Origin: Blastocatellia bacterium
GTDB lineage: Bacteria; Acidobacteriota; Blastocatellia; Chloracidobacteriales; JADJPF01
DNA: 64,000 bases
Direction of reading: 5' to 3'
Assembly: GCA_016713405.1 (NCBI GenBank)
Contig: JADJPF010000011.1
Span: 62,001 to 126,000, forward strand
In this document: positions 16,975 through 26,385 of the stretch, in pieces
Position numbering within the stretch: position 1 is the stretch's first letter
How the letters are laid out: every line of letters starts with the position of its first letter
The notes under the pieces: generated by a model
Seen by the model: the letters and a program-made list of their open reading frames with translations, nothing else
Databases searched by the model: none
What the model was told of the DNA's origin: nothing
Position numbers and translations under genes: made by a program

Positions 16975-18365
16975 ACTTTAATCCCGTATTTTTCAAATCT
17001 GCGATATAAAGAAGTTCTTGTAAGCCCTAAAGATTCAGCAGTTTTAGAAATATTTCCTGAATGATGTTTTAAGCTCTTTAGTATCATTGCTTTTTCTATT
17101 TCATCTAAAGTCATACTTCCAACATCTGGCAACGCATCGCTAGTTTTTGCTTTTTCTAGTTCACGTTGTTCAAGATCTAAGGAAAAAGCAAAATCTTCTT
17201 TTTGCAAGGTTTGATTATTAGTGATTAAAATTGCTCGCTCAATAACATGGCGCAGTTGGCGAATATTTCCCGGCCAAGGCAGTTCTTGAAGCCACTTAAG
17301 CGCGTCCTGGCTAACTGTTAAATCTGCACGATAGTAATTTGCTCCAATTGTTTTTATAAAATGCTTTGTTAGCAGTGCAATATCGTCTGATCGTTCACGA
17401 AGAGCAGGCAAATGCAGTGAAATTAAATTTAGTCGATAAAGCAAATCTTCTCGAAATAGCCCCTTAGTTACTAGTTCTGTTAAAGGTCGGTTAGTAGCAG
17501 CAATAATTCTTACATCTACGGTTTGTGTTCGGCTTGATCCTAACACTTCATAGGTACGATCTTGGAGGACGCGTAACAGTTTAACCTGTGAATTAGGGTC
17601 TAAATCTCCAATTTCATCTAAAAAAATTGTTCCTCCATCAGCTAGCTCAAAACGTCCTTTGCGGTTTTGCATCGCACTAGTAAAAGCACCTTTAACATGT
17701 CCAAACATTTCACTTTCAAAAAGTGTAACTGGGATTGCTCCTAAATTAACCTTAATAAAAGGCTTATTGCGGCGATTGCTATTTTGATGTATGACTTCGG
17801 CTAAAACTTCTTTGCCTGTTCCGCTTTCACCTGTAATTAAAACTGAAGCATCTGTAGCACTAACTCGGCTAGCGATTTCTAACACCTGCAATAGAGCAGT
17901 GTTTTCACCTAAACACTTGCTTAAATTATAGTTAGCGGCTAACTCCTCTCGGCTAATGGCTTTTTTCTTTAGCGGTTCTCGGCTTGCGTCTGCGAGTTCT
18001 AAAACAGTTCTAATTGATTGTATTAATTGCTGGTTAGTCCAAGGTTTTGTAATAAAATCTGTTGCTCCTGCCTGCATTCCCTTTACAGCCAAAGAAATTG
18101 AACCCCAAGCAGTCATTAAAATTACTGGTAAAGAAGGATACTTAAGCTTAATTTCTGAAAGTAAGTCTAAGCCTTCTTCACCAGTGGTTTTCCGTGAAAA
18201 ATTCATATCTTGTAAAACAAGGTCAAATTTTTCTTTATCAAGTTTTTCTAATGACTCATTTATTGAATAGGCAGATTTTGAGCGATAACCCGCTTGTTTA
18301 AGCAATAATGCTAGAGACGTGGTTACAGATTGGTCATCATCTATAATCAAAATTGTCTTATTCAT
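16971..18365 (-). CDS. Sigma-54-dependent response regulator (NtrC family)
   Basis: 464 residues. Receiver domain 1-120 (ILIIDDDQSV, phospho-Asp in LVLQDMNFS, Lys in FITKPW), AAA+ sigma-54 activator domain about 150-385 (Walker A GESGTGKE, sigma-54 contact loop GAFTSA in place of the usual GAFTGA, Walker B DGGTIFLDEIGDL, arginine-finger region), and a Fis-type helix-turn-helix at the C-terminus (AESLGLTRTSLYRRFEKYGI). Fifth gene of the efflux operon, 27 bases after the second permease. It probably activates its own operon through the sigma-54 promoter at 22907-22922 and the palindrome at 22997-23012. Confidence 0.93.
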   Translation of the reverse strand: MNKTILIIDDDQSVTTSLALLLKQAGYRSKSAYSINESLEKLDKEKFDLVLQDMNFSRKTTGEEGLDLLSEIKLKYPSLPVILMTAWGSISLAVKGMQAGATDFITKPWTNQQLIQSIRTVLELADASREPLKKKAISREELAANYNLSKCLGENTALLQVLEIASRVSATDASVLITGESGTGKEVLAEVIHQNSNRRNKPFIKVNLGAIPVTLFESEMFGHVKGAFTSAMQNRKGRFELADGGTIFLDEIGDLDPNSQVKLLRVLQDRTYEVLGSSRTQTVDVRIIAATNRPLTELVTKGLFREDLLYRLNLISLHLPALRERSDDIALLTKHFIKTIGANYYRADLTVSQDALKWLQELPWPGNIRQLRHVIERAILITNNQTLQKEDFAFSLDLEQRELEKAKTSDALPDVGSMTLDEIEKAMILKSLKHHSGNISKTAESLGLTRTSLYRRFEKYGIKV

Positions 18366-18392
18366 AAATAAACCTAATATAAATAATTAAAA

Positions 18393-19601
18393 TTATTCAT
18401 AATGTAGTGCTTCTGCTGGTGGAATACGTGCTGCTAAAGAACTTGGATATAATCCACAAATAATAGTTAATAAAGCAATTATTCCACAGGACAACAAAAT
18501 TGTAATTATATAAACTTTAGCTGTAACAAAATCAAAAAAGCCAGGCAGCGGAAACTGAATCACAATTATAGTGCCTGCTGTTAAGGCAATAGAAGTTATT
18601 ACTAGCAATTCTCCTAGAATTTGGTAATAAATTTTTCCTCTTGTTGCACCATTGGCCCGACGTAAGCCTATTTCTTTGATTCGTTGAGTGACGTTTTGCC
18701 AAAGCACTCCACTAAGCCCTAATGCAACCATGATCATTAGAAAAACTGCAACTATAGCAACTGCTAAAACTGGCGATAAAATCCCCTTTATTTTTTTATT
18801 ACGCAAGTCTTCTAGTGTTTGTATATTAAAAGACCAATCCTTAGCAATAGAAAGAAAATTTCTTGCTAGTTTTTCTTCAAAAGCTGCGGTTGTTCCTGGA
18901 CGAAGTTTAATAATAAAATTTGGTACAAATCGCATTCGTATACTTGAAGCGTCTTTGATGTTGATATTATTGCGTATAAGTATGTAGCTTTTTGGAGCTA
19001 CAAGTTCTGTATCGTCTCGAAAATCTAAAACTAAACCCACTATTTTATAAAGTTCTTCTTTTGATCCCATATTTATAACTTTACCAATAGGAGATTCATT
19101 AGCAAAAAGCTCTTGGCTTAGTTTTTGGTTAATTATTATTGGTATTGTAGATTCTGCGTCATCATCTTTACTAAACCATCTACCTTCTAAAAGTTTTATA
19201 TCCAAGACTTTAGCCATATCATCTGTAACAAAATTTACAGATGGTTCATGCTTTTTACCTGCATAATCAAAAGAGGATATACTTTCGCTATTGTCAAAAA
19301 CATTTGTATTAACACCTGCAATTGATTCAACTTCTGAAAATTCTTTTGCTGATTGCATAAGCTGTTTAATTACTTCTATTTGTTTAAGCTTATCCTCATC
19401 TGAACTATATGCACCTCTATTTATTCTAACTGACCAAACATCTTGATAAGTAAATCCTAGAGGATAAGTATAAATATCTACAAAGTAAACTCCAAACGCC
19501 ATTACAGCAAATACTACTAAAAAGGAAATAAAAACTTCTAATATAATTAAAAAATTAGCTCGTTTTCTATTCCAAACAATCTTAAAAAGTTGCTTAATCA
19601 T
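18393..19601 (-). CDS. MacB-type ABC transporter permease (second)
   Basis: 402 residues with the MacB/FtsX topology: one N-terminal helix (about 17-40), a large periplasmic MacB_PCD domain (40-270), then three helices in the FtsX domain (about 280-395) with GLRRANGATRGKIYYQIL and a C-terminal PPAEALHYE. Its ATG overlaps the stop of the first permease by four bases (ATGA), so the two are coupled and probably form a heterodimer. Works with the ATPase at 20896-21561 and the adaptor at 21601-22845 to export a substrate across the envelope; the substrate is unknown. Confidence 0.9.
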   Translation of the reverse strand: MIKQLFKIVWNRKRANFLIILEVFISFLVVFAVMAFGVYFVDIYTYPLGFTYQDVWSVRINRGAYSSDEDKLKQIEVIKQLMQSAKEFSEVESIAGVNTNVFDNSESISSFDYAGKKHEPSVNFVTDDMAKVLDIKLLEGRWFSKDDDAESTIPIIINQKLSQELFANESPIGKVINMGSKEELYKIVGLVLDFRDDTELVAPKSYILIRNNINIKDASSIRMRFVPNFIIKLRPGTTAAFEEKLARNFLSIAKDWSFNIQTLEDLRNKKIKGILSPVLAVAIVAVFLMIMVALGLSGVLWQNVTQRIKEIGLRRANGATRGKIYYQILGELLVITSIALTAGTIIVIQFPLPGFFDFVTAKVYIITILLSCGIIALLTIICGLYPSSLAARIPPAEALHYE

Positions 19602-20848
19602 CTTAAACTACCGCCTTTCAACGCTTCTACAGGGTTAAGTTTAGACATTCGCCAAGCTGGATAAACTCCAGAAAATAAGCTAAAAAATACTGTAATAATT
19701 ATTCCATAAAAGAAAACTCTATAGTTAACTTGGAAACTTCCATATTGGATAATAGAGCTATGGTTAATAAGCTGTAAGGTTAACATTGAGCCAACAAAAC
19801 CTAGCAAACCACCTAGGGAGGTTAAAATCAAATTTTCTGTAATAAATTGTGCTACAAGTGTTCGAGACGAAGCCCCAAAAGCTTTTCGTACACCAACTTC
19901 AGATGCTCGCTCTAAGATTCTACTAACGTTAATATTAATTAAGTTAATTGCTGGCAGTAGCATAAATAGAGTCATAAGGCCAAGCAAAATGCCTATAAAA
20001 CGGCTTGGATTGGGATTAGCTTCTACAGAATTGAAAGCTTCTCTAGAAAGAACTTCTAAAGCTGTATCAGCAAAGCAACTTATTTGCTCGTATTCCTTCT
20101 TAAGTTCTGTAGGAAACTCAACTGTTTTCATTCGTGCAGCAATTTCAGCTTTTATTGCTGGAAAATCAGCCCTGCTTTTTGCTAGTAGAGTAGCTATGCA
20201 ACTACCCATTAATTCAGTTTTATAAGCAGCATTTTTACTAGTAGATAGTGGCACCCAAATATCTGCATAAGCTGAATTATGTAGTTGAGAGACATTTTCC
20301 ACCACACCAACAACTTGAAATTTTTGGTCATCAACTTCTATTTGTTGACCAACAGCACTTTGACCAGGGAAAAACTTTTCTTGGGTATTTTGGTTTATTA
20401 CTGCAACAAAATTAGCATTTTTCTCATCTTCGGTTGTGATTGGGCTTCCAGCTAAAAACTTAAATTGTAGTATTTTCCAATACTCTCCATCTGTATGTTT
20501 AAGAGCAGAAACAATTTTTTGACCTCGTACATAAGAAATTGCTGGGCTAGATTCTGAATGAATGCTCATTAACTCAACACCTGGCAGGTTTCTAGCATAA
20601 TCATTTAGCAGTTTATACCCAGGATTACCATTCCAAATGGAGTCTTTTCCCTTAATTTCAGCAAAAAACATTGTTAAACTACGATCTTTATTTATTTCTG
20701 GAGCCATTGGTGCAAGCACATGGTCAAAAATTGAACTAACAACAATTAAAACTACCAAAGTAAAACTAATAGCAAATAGGCTAATAAAAGTAAAAAATTT
20801 TCTTCGTTTAAGCACTAGAAAAGCAATTTTTACATAGTTCTTTAACAT
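19598..20848 (-). CDS. MacB-type ABC transporter permease (first)
   Basis: 416 residues, same architecture as the following gene: N-terminal helix (about 17-42), MacB_PCD periplasmic domain, and FtsX domain with RASEVGVRKAFGASSRTLVAQFITENLILT and the C-terminal PVEALKGGSLR. It follows the ATPase gene by 47 bases and overlaps the next permease by four. Paired non-identical permeases with a separate ATPase distinguish this system from E. coli MacB, where ATPase and permease are fused. Confidence 0.9.
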   Translation of the reverse strand: MLKNYVKIAFLVLKRRKFFTFISLFAISFTLVVLIVVSSIFDHVLAPMAPEINKDRSLTMFFAEIKGKDSIWNGNPGYKLLNDYARNLPGVELMSIHSESSPAISYVRGQKIVSALKHTDGEYWKILQFKFLAGSPITTEDEKNANFVAVINQNTQEKFFPGQSAVGQQIEVDDQKFQVVGVVENVSQLHNSAYADIWVPLSTSKNAAYKTELMGSCIATLLAKSRADFPAIKAEIAARMKTVEFPTELKKEYEQISCFADTALEVLSREAFNSVEANPNPSRFIGILLGLMTLFMLLPAINLININVSRILERASEVGVRKAFGASSRTLVAQFITENLILTSLGGLLGFVGSMLTLQLINHSSIIQYGSFQVNYRVFFYGIIITVFFSLFSGVYPAWRMSKLNPVEALKGGSLR

Positions 20849-20895
20849 TTCTGCCTCTCTTTATATTTCTTGTTATTTTGTTTAATAATCAAGGG

Positions 20896-21561
20896 TTAGC
20901 TAACTTGGCGACCGTCAAAAATGCGTACAATTCGCTTAGTTCTTTCCGCCATACGCTTATCATGAGTAACCATTACAATAGTTGTTTTTTCTTCTTCATT
21001 AAGACCTATCAGCAAATTCATAATTTCTTCACCCATTTTGCTATCAAGGTTTCCGGTTGGCTCATCGGCTAGTAAAATTTTAGGTCGTCCAACAATTGCC
21101 CTTGCAATTGCTACTCGTTGTTGTTGTCCGCCTGAAAGTTGGGAAGGAAAATGAAAAACCCGTGAGCTTAAACCAACGTGATCTAAAGCTTTAAGTGCCA
21201 TTTGCCGACGTTGTGAGTTAGAAAGTTTACGGTAAAGCAGAGGGATTTCTACGTTGTCAACTACGGTTAAGTCATTAACTAGATGAAAACTTTGGAAAAT
21301 AAAGCCTATTTCCTGATTTCTAACATTAGCTAAATACTTGTCTTGATAGCTAGTTACAGCCTTTTCATTGATAAAAATTTGCCCCTTGCTTGGAGCATCT
21401 AGCAGCCCTATTAAATTTAGCAAAGTGCTTTTGCCACAGCCCGAAGGCCCCATTACAGAAATAAACTCGCCTTCTTTAACATCTAAATTAACATTCATCA
21501 GGGCTACAGTCTCAACGCGAGAAGTACGGTAAACTTTTTCAATATTTTCTAATTTGATCAT
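20896..21561 (-). CDS. MacB/LolD-type ABC transporter ATP-binding protein
   Basis: 221 residues, the standard size for stand-alone LolD/MacB-type ATPases. Walker [10 protein letters not shown] (about 36-44), Q-loop FQSFHLV, signature LSGGQQQR, Walker [14 protein letters not shown] and switch His in MVTHD are all present. It energises the two permeases encoded directly downstream. Start ATG 21561; spacing to the adaptor gene is 39 bases. Confidence 0.95.
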   Translation of the reverse strand: MIKLENIEKVYRTSRVETVALMNVNLDVKEGEFISVMGPSGCGKSTLLNLIGLLDAPSKGQIFINEKAVTSYQDKYLANVRNQEIGFIFQSFHLVNDLTVVDNVEIPLLYRKLSNSQRRQMALKALDHVGLSSRVFHFPSQLSGGQQQRVAIARAIVGRPKILLADEPTGNLDSKMGEEIMNLLIGLNEEEKTTIVMVTHDKRMAERTKRIVRIFDGRQVS

Positions 21562-21600
21562 TTAATTAATCTCCTAATTTAATAATGCTGGAGGTTGTTT

Positions 21601-22845
21601 TTACTCTAGTTTTACTTCTGCTAAATGTAGGTAGTCGCGCATATCAGAGATAATTACTTCATCACCTTCTAATAAGCCGTCTACTACTTCATAAGTATCA
21701 AAATTAGCTATTCCAATTGTGACAGGCACTTTTATTGCAAGTTCGCCGCGAACAACAAAAACATTTTGTTTGCCATCACCATTAACAAATGGGCCTTTTC
21801 TTATTCTTAAAACGCTATCTTTTTCACTAGCAATTATTAGGACATCTACTCTTAAATTAGCACGTAGTAGCGAGCTAGTTTTATCTTCTAAACTAATAGC
21901 TAGAGTAATTGCACCATCTTTAATAGTTGGTAAAACACTAGCAATAAAGCCTGACAAATAATCATCATTTATTTTTGCTTTAACTTTTTGTCCAACTGAA
22001 ATTTCTTTGGCATGAATATCTGAAGTAGTAGCTTCAACACGATAGCTTTTTAGGTCGGCAATTCTAGCAATTACATCACCTTTGCGGATGGTTGCACCTG
22101 TTTCTAGTACAACCCAAGTTATTACTCCATCGCTGTTAGCACGAGTTGTAGCAAGTTCTAAGAGTCGTGTTGCTTCGTCACGCTCTTTTCTTAAAATGTC
22201 GGTTTCTAACTTTAAGCCAGCTATTTCTGTGTTATTTGCTTGTTGTGCATTTAATTTTGCTTCTTCTAGTTGCTCTAGCTCAATTGATGCTTTGGCGGCT
22301 AAAAGTTCTGATTGTCTATAAAGATTTTCTGCTAAAAGACCTTGCTGGAAGAGTTTTTGGTTTTGTTGGGCTTGATTTTTTAAGGCTTCTCTATCAAGCT
22401 CTTTAAGTTTTACTTGGCTTTGAAGTTGGCTAATTTTTTCATTTAATGCTAGTTTAGCTTTTTCTTGTCGATTTTCTCTTAAGGAAAGTTCTTGATTAAC
22501 TTTTTCTAAAGCTAAAATAGAAGCATTAGTGTCTAGTTGTAAAATCGCTTCATCTTTAGCTACTTTATCTCCGGGACGTTTAAGAATTTTTAGCACTCTA
22601 GCATCAATTGGACTAGAAATAACTTGCTCAAATTCAGGTAAAATAACACCTGAAGCACTAATAGTTGACTGCATCGCACCTCGATCAACTGATGCTGTAC
22701 GGATGCGGACACGTTTAATCGTAGGTGTAAGCCAATTCCAAGCAAAAGAAAAAATTCCTACTACTAAAGAAATTACCAGTAAAGAACCTAGGATTTGACG
22801 CGCTATTTGCCTACTTTTATAGTCTTGATCAAGTGGAAGATCCAT
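21601..22845 (-). CDS. HlyD/MacA-type periplasmic adaptor
   Basis: 414 residues. A membrane anchor at 17-36 (LLVISLVVGIFSFAWNWL), split lipoyl/barrel segments (SGVILPEFEQVISSPIDARV ... ARANSDGVITWVVLETGATI), a long heptad-rich coiled coil between about 115 and 225, then beta-barrel and membrane-proximal parts ending DEVIISDMRDYLHL. It would link the inner-membrane permeases to an outer-membrane channel; no TolC-like gene lies in the window. First gene of the operon, 61 bases downstream of the sigma-54 promoter. Confidence 0.92.
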   Translation of the reverse strand: MDLPLDQDYKSRQIARQILGSLLVISLVVGIFSFAWNWLTPTIKRVRIRTASVDRGAMQSTISASGVILPEFEQVISSPIDARVLKILKRPGDKVAKDEAILQLDTNASILALEKVNQELSLRENRQEKAKLALNEKISQLQSQVKLKELDREALKNQAQQNQKLFQQGLLAENLYRQSELLAAKASIELEQLEEAKLNAQQANNTEIAGLKLETDILRKERDEATRLLELATTRANSDGVITWVVLETGATIRKGDVIARIADLKSYRVEATTSDIHAKEISVGQKVKAKINDDYLSGFIASVLPTIKDGAITLAISLEDKTSSLLRANLRVDVLIIASEKDSVLRIRKGPFVNGDGKQNVFVVRGELAIKVPVTIGIANFDTYEVVDGLLEGDEVIISDMRDYLHLAEVKLE

Positions 22846-22906
22846 TGTTAATATCTCCGCAAAGTTAAATAAAAATAAAAATTTTTATAGAGATATTGAT
22901 AATAAC

Positions 22907-22922
22907 TGCAAGGTGTGTACCA
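22907..22922 (-). promoter_or_regulatory. Sigma-54 (-24/-12) promoter of the efflux operon
   Basis: On the minus strand the sequence reads TGGTACACACCTTGCA. Against the consensus TGGCACR-N4-TTGCW only the C at position 4 differs, and the invariant GG and GC are separated by exactly 10 bases. It sits 61 bases before the adaptor ATG and upstream of an operon that encodes a sigma-54 activator. Confidence 0.85.
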
Positions 22923-22996
22923 AAGGGTAACTAATGGATTTAATAGCAGTTCTAGTAATTACTTGATTTTAAGTTGTACAGATCCGGTCAAAAAAA

Positions 22997-23012
22997 TGTA
23001 CGCAATCGTACA
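22997..23012. promoter_or_regulatory. Palindromic upstream activator site
   Basis: TGTACG-CAAT-CGTACA, a perfect 6-bp inverted repeat. Its centre is about 97 bases upstream of the -12 element at 22907, a normal distance for an NtrC-family enhancer. A further TGTAC half-site lies at 22975-22979. Probable binding site for the regulator at 16971-18365. Confidence 0.65.
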
Positions 23013-23020
23013 ATGATTAT

Positions 23021-23080
23021 TATTCTAAAGTGCGAACATCTTGTATTTAGGCAAGATGCCCGCACTCCCAGAATAATAAA
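23021..23080. repeat. Dispersed hairpin repeat, copy 2, with extended stem
   Basis: Arms AGTGCGAACATCTTG and CAAGATGCCCGCACT pair around an 8-base loop, and the outer bases TTATTCT / AGAATAA extend the stem. The core matches the repeat at 42350-42374. A 10-bp direct repeat AATGATTATT (23012-23021 and 23084-23093) flanks it, the right copy overlapping the stop codon of the stress-protein gene. It could also act as that gene's terminator. Confidence 0.6.
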
Positions 23081-23088
23081 ACAAATGA

Positions 23089-24015
23089 TTATTTAGCTTC
23101 TTCTGGTAGACGAACAATTTCAACTGAGCAATGAGCGCGAGAAGCTATAGCAGTAGAAACACTACCTAAAAGTAATCTTTTAATCTTACCAAAGCCTCTT
23201 GAGCCAATAAAAATACTATCTGCACCCCAACCTTCTGCTTCTTCTAAGATAACTTTACGAGGATCACCTGTTCTAATTATAGTAGAAACGCTTAATCCGT
23301 TAGCTTTTAGCTGAGCTTCAAGAGCTTGTTCTAGCACTTGTTTAATGCTAGATAATTGGTCAGCTTCAGCCTTAACTTCAGGTTTAGAGTCAGAAGAATC
23401 AACAAAGCCTAAAATAGCTTTATAGTCTTTAGGCTCAATATTTCCAGTAGCAGTTAGTAAAACTACTTCAGAGCCTTTATTCCAATTGCGATTTGCAACT
23501 GAGCGAATAGCAGCATTTGATTCAGGCGAGCCATCAACAGCAATAACAATTCTTGCAGGCTCATCACTCTCTTGAACACGTCCGCGAGCAATGCGAACAG
23601 AAGTATGAGCCTCTGTAGCTACTTTTTGTGAAACACTGCCAAGAAAAAATCTTCCAACTGCTGATAAACCTTGTGAACCAACAATAATTAGATCTGGATG
23701 ATAGCTTTCCGCTTTTTTAAGAATTTCTCTAGCAGGTGCGCCAATAGCCGTTTCTAGTGAAATTGTCCATCCAGGAAATAATGTTTTTAGTCGCTCTACA
23801 GCTTTTTCTGCTGTTTCTGTTGCCAATCGAACATCAAGTTGAAAAGTATCTGTAAACTCTGTTTGTGCTAGTCCATAGCTAGGCGGTGGAACCAGCCACA
23901 TTTCTGCAACAGCTATAACTAATGCTTCTGTATCATTAGGTAAACCTGCTAGTCTTAAATCATCTAACATTGCTGTAGAAGCTTCCGATCCATCATAGCC
24001 AATTAAGATTTTCAT
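23089..24015 (-). CDS. Tandem universal stress protein (two UspA domains)
   Basis: 308 residues, two UspA domains in one chain (about 1-145 and 152-303). Each carries the ATP-binding type pattern: [23 protein letters not shown] and [23 protein letters not shown] (GxxGx9GS). The start [13 protein letters not shown] is typical. Cytoplasmic, likely nucleotide-binding, role in stress survival. It lies 69 bases downstream of the single-domain paralogue at 24085 in the same direction, so they are probably co-transcribed. Confidence 0.93.
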   Translation of the reverse strand: MKILIGYDGSEASTAMLDDLRLAGLPNDTEALVIAVAEMWLVPPPSYGLAQTEFTDTFQLDVRLATETAEKAVERLKTLFPGWTISLETAIGAPAREILKKAESYHPDLIIVGSQGLSAVGRFFLGSVSQKVATEAHTSVRIARGRVQESDEPARIVIAVDGSPESNAAIRSVANRNWNKGSEVVLLTATGNIEPKDYKAILGFVDSSDSKPEVKAEADQLSSIKQVLEQALEAQLKANGLSVSTIIRTGDPRKVILEEAEGWGADSIFIGSRGFGKIKRLLLGSVSTAIASRAHCSVEIVRLPEEAK

Positions 24016-24084
24016 ATTTTTACCCTTAGCCTTTCTTATTAATTAAATGGTTTAGTTACTTAGGTTATATGATTAGGTCGGAGG

Positions 24085-24534
24085 TTATTTTGTGGGTGTT
24101 TGCACTTTACGAACAATTTCAACTGAACAAGGAGCATGAATTGCTACTTTTTGAGCAACTGAACCAAGTAAGAATTTAGTTAGTCCCTTTCTTCCATGAG
24201 TTCCAAGCATAATTAAATCTGCTCCCCATTCTTTTGCTTCATTAATGATTTGTTCTGCTGCAATACCTTCACAAATTACATAAGAAGCTTTCAATCCTTT
24301 ACTAGATAAAGTATCTGCTGCTGCTTCTGCAATAAGTTTGGTACTAGCTCGTACTTCTTCCCACATTTCACTGAGTTTTAAAGAATACTCACCAACACTA
24401 ATTGAACCAAGTGCAGAATGTTCAAGTACAGAAATGATACGAAACTCGCTATCAATAGGCCATAGACGCATAGCTACTTTTTCAATAACAAGATCACTAC
24501 AAGGGGATCCATCCGTAGCAATTAAAACTGCCAT
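24085..24534 (-). CDS. Universal stress protein (single UspA domain)
   Basis: 149 residues, opening MAVLIATDGSPCSD and carrying MLGTHGRKGLTKFLLGSVAQKV, the UspA nucleotide-binding motif. Start ATG 24534 is preceded by AAGGAGTCCTT, which contains a good ribosome-binding site. First gene of a two-gene unit with the tandem-domain paralogue; divergent from the MFS transporter. Confidence 0.93.
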   Translation of the reverse strand: MAVLIATDGSPCSDLVIEKVAMRLWPIDSEFRIISVLEHSALGSISVGEYSLKLSEMWEEVRASTKLIAEAAADTLSSKGLKASYVICEGIAAEQIINEAKEWGADLIMLGTHGRKGLTKFLLGSVAQKVAIHAPCSVEIVRKVQTPTK

Positions 24535-24671
24535 AAGGACTCCTTAATTGTTAGTGCAATCAGGTTTTTAGCACTGTTAAGTTTATTGACCCTAATTTTA
24601 TCTAATTTTATTAACTTAGTTTTCAGCAAAATATATGCCAAGACTTAAAACAACTACTTAACTGAGTTATA

Positions 24672-25949
24672 ATGCGCAAATATCTTTATTCAAGAAAAAT
24701 TTCGCAATTAGTAGCTGCGGAAAATTCCCCAATTTATAAAACATTTATGAGTGAAAATACTAAACAATGGCAAACCTTAGCCTTACTATCAATTGCAGAG
24801 CTTCTAGGGATGACGCTTTGGTTTAGTACTGCTGCTATGTTGCCTGCTTTACAAATTGAATGGAAGCTTACAGAATCTCAGTCTACATGGCTAACTTTAG
24901 CAGTACAACTTGGTTTTGTTGTTGGAACGCTCTTTAGTGCTTTATTTAACTTGTCAGACATTATTAACACTCGTCGTTTTCTAGTTATTAGTGCTTTACT
25001 TGGAGCAAGCTTTAATTTTGTTTTAGCTCTGTTTGCTAATGATGCTAGTTTGGCAATAATGCTAAGGTTTTTAACAGGAGTTTGTTTAGCTGGAGTTTAC
25101 CCGCCAGCAATGAAAATAATGGCAAGTTGGTTTCGTGCTGGGCGAGGTTTAGCTATTGGAGTTTTAATTGCAGCCTTAACTTTAGGAAAAGCTTTTCCCT
25201 ATCTAATTAATGCTATAGGGTTTGAAAGCTGGCGGCATAATGGAGTGATGGTTTCTTTCTTGGCTGCTTTTGGGGCATTGATTGTACTATTTTTTGTTGC
25301 TGATGGGCCTTATGCTTTAGCTCCAGCAAAATTTGATTTTAAGCAAGTAAGAAAAATTATTGGTAATCGAGGTGTTAGACTAGCGAACTTAGGCTATTTG
25401 GGTCATATGTGGGAACTTTATGCAATGTGGACTTGGTTGCCAATAATGTTAAGAGCTAGTTTTCAAGGACAAGAAAACAGATGGGCCGAATATGGGTCTT
25501 TTTTAGTTATTGGGGCCGGTGCTTTAGGCTGTGTTGGGGCTGGTTTTTTAGCTGATAGAGTTGGTAGAACTTTAGTAACTTCTTTAGCTATGGTAATTAG
25601 CGGACTGTGTTGTTTAACTATTGGACTACTTTTTAATGCTAATCCTGTTTGGCTAATAATTCTGGCTATTATTTGGGGGGCTAGTGTTGTGGCAGATTCA
25701 GCACAGTTTTCTACTTGTGTTACTGAACTTGGCGAGGCTGAATATATTGGGACTGCATTGACACTACAAACTTGCCTAGGCTTTTTACTTACTATGGTTT
25801 CTATTAAATTAGTAGGAGTTTTGGAAAAAATTGTTGGCTGGCAATATGCCTTTGTTATACTAGCTCCAGGCCCAATACTAGGCACCCTAGCAATGCTTTA
25901 TCTAAGACGTTTACCTGAAGCAATGAAAATTGCTCAAGGAAAAAAATAA
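24672..25949 (+). CDS. MFS transporter
   Basis: Major facilitator of about 12 helices, 425 residues from ATG 24672; a second in-frame ATG at 24747 (MSENTKQWQ) just before the first helix is also plausible. The loop 2-3 motif is replaced by LFNLSDIINTRRFL and the cytoplasmic GFLADRVGRTLV motif is present in the second half. It resembles nitrate/cyanate-type and sugar-phosphate-type members only loosely, so the substrate is unknown. MsrB follows 24 bases downstream. Confidence 0.88.
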   Translation: MRKYLYSRKISQLVAAENSPIYKTFMSENTKQWQTLALLSIAELLGMTLWFSTAAMLPALQIEWKLTESQSTWLTLAVQLGFVVGTLFSALFNLSDIINTRRFLVISALLGASFNFVLALFANDASLAIMLRFLTGVCLAGVYPPAMKIMASWFRAGRGLAIGVLIAALTLGKAFPYLINAIGFESWRHNGVMVSFLAAFGALIVLFFVADGPYALAPAKFDFKQVRKIIGNRGVRLANLGYLGHMWELYAMWTWLPIMLRASFQGQENRWAEYGSFLVIGAGALGCVGAGFLADRVGRTLVTSLAMVISGLCCLTIGLLFNANPVWLIILAIIWGASVVADSAQFSTCVTELGEAEYIGTALTLQTCLGFLLTMVSIKLVGVLEKIVGWQYAFVILAPGPILGTLAMLYLRRLPEAMKIAQGKK

Positions 25950-25973
25950 TTAATTTTAAGGAGTAAGTTACTT

Positions 25974-26378
25974 ATGTCTGATAAAATTAACAAATCAGAT
26001 TCTGAATGGAAAAAAGAATTAAGCCCTGAACAATACCAAGTTTGTCGTAAAAAAGGCACAGAACCACCTTTTTCTGGGGAATATTACTATAATAAAGCTG
26101 AAGGAGCTTATTTATGTAGTTGTTGTGGTAATGAATTATTTAATTCTGATGCTAAGTATAATTCTGGTAGCGGTTGGCCTAGTTTTTGGCAGCCTATTAC
26201 ACAAGACAGTGTGCATGTAGAAAAAGACTATAGCCATTTTATGGTTAGAGAAGAAATAACTTGTAGCAAATGTGATGCTCATCTAGGGCATGTTTTTGAA
26301 GATGGCCCAGCACCTACATTTTTACGCTATTGTATTAATTCTGTGTCTCTAAAATTTGTTCCTAAAAAATCAGACTAA
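25974..26378 (+). CDS. msrB: Peptide-methionine (R)-S-oxide reductase MsrB
   Basis: 134 residues, the normal length for a stand-alone MsrB. Two zinc-binding CxxC pairs are present (CSCCGNELF and [12 protein letters not shown]), as are the substrate motif [11 protein letters not shown] and the catalytic Cys in RYCINSVSL. Repairs methionine-R-sulfoxide in proteins. A good ribosome-binding site, AAGGAG, lies 14 bases before the ATG. It sits between the MFS gene and the phosphoesterase and is likely in one transcript with them. Confidence 0.97.
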   Translation: MSDKINKSDSEWKKELSPEQYQVCRKKGTEPPFSGEYYYNKAEGAYLCSCCGNELFNSDAKYNSGSGWPSFWQPITQDSVHVEKDYSHFMVREEITCSKCDAHLGHVFEDGPAPTFLRYCINSVSLKFVPKKSD

Positions 26379-26385
26379 CTTGTTT

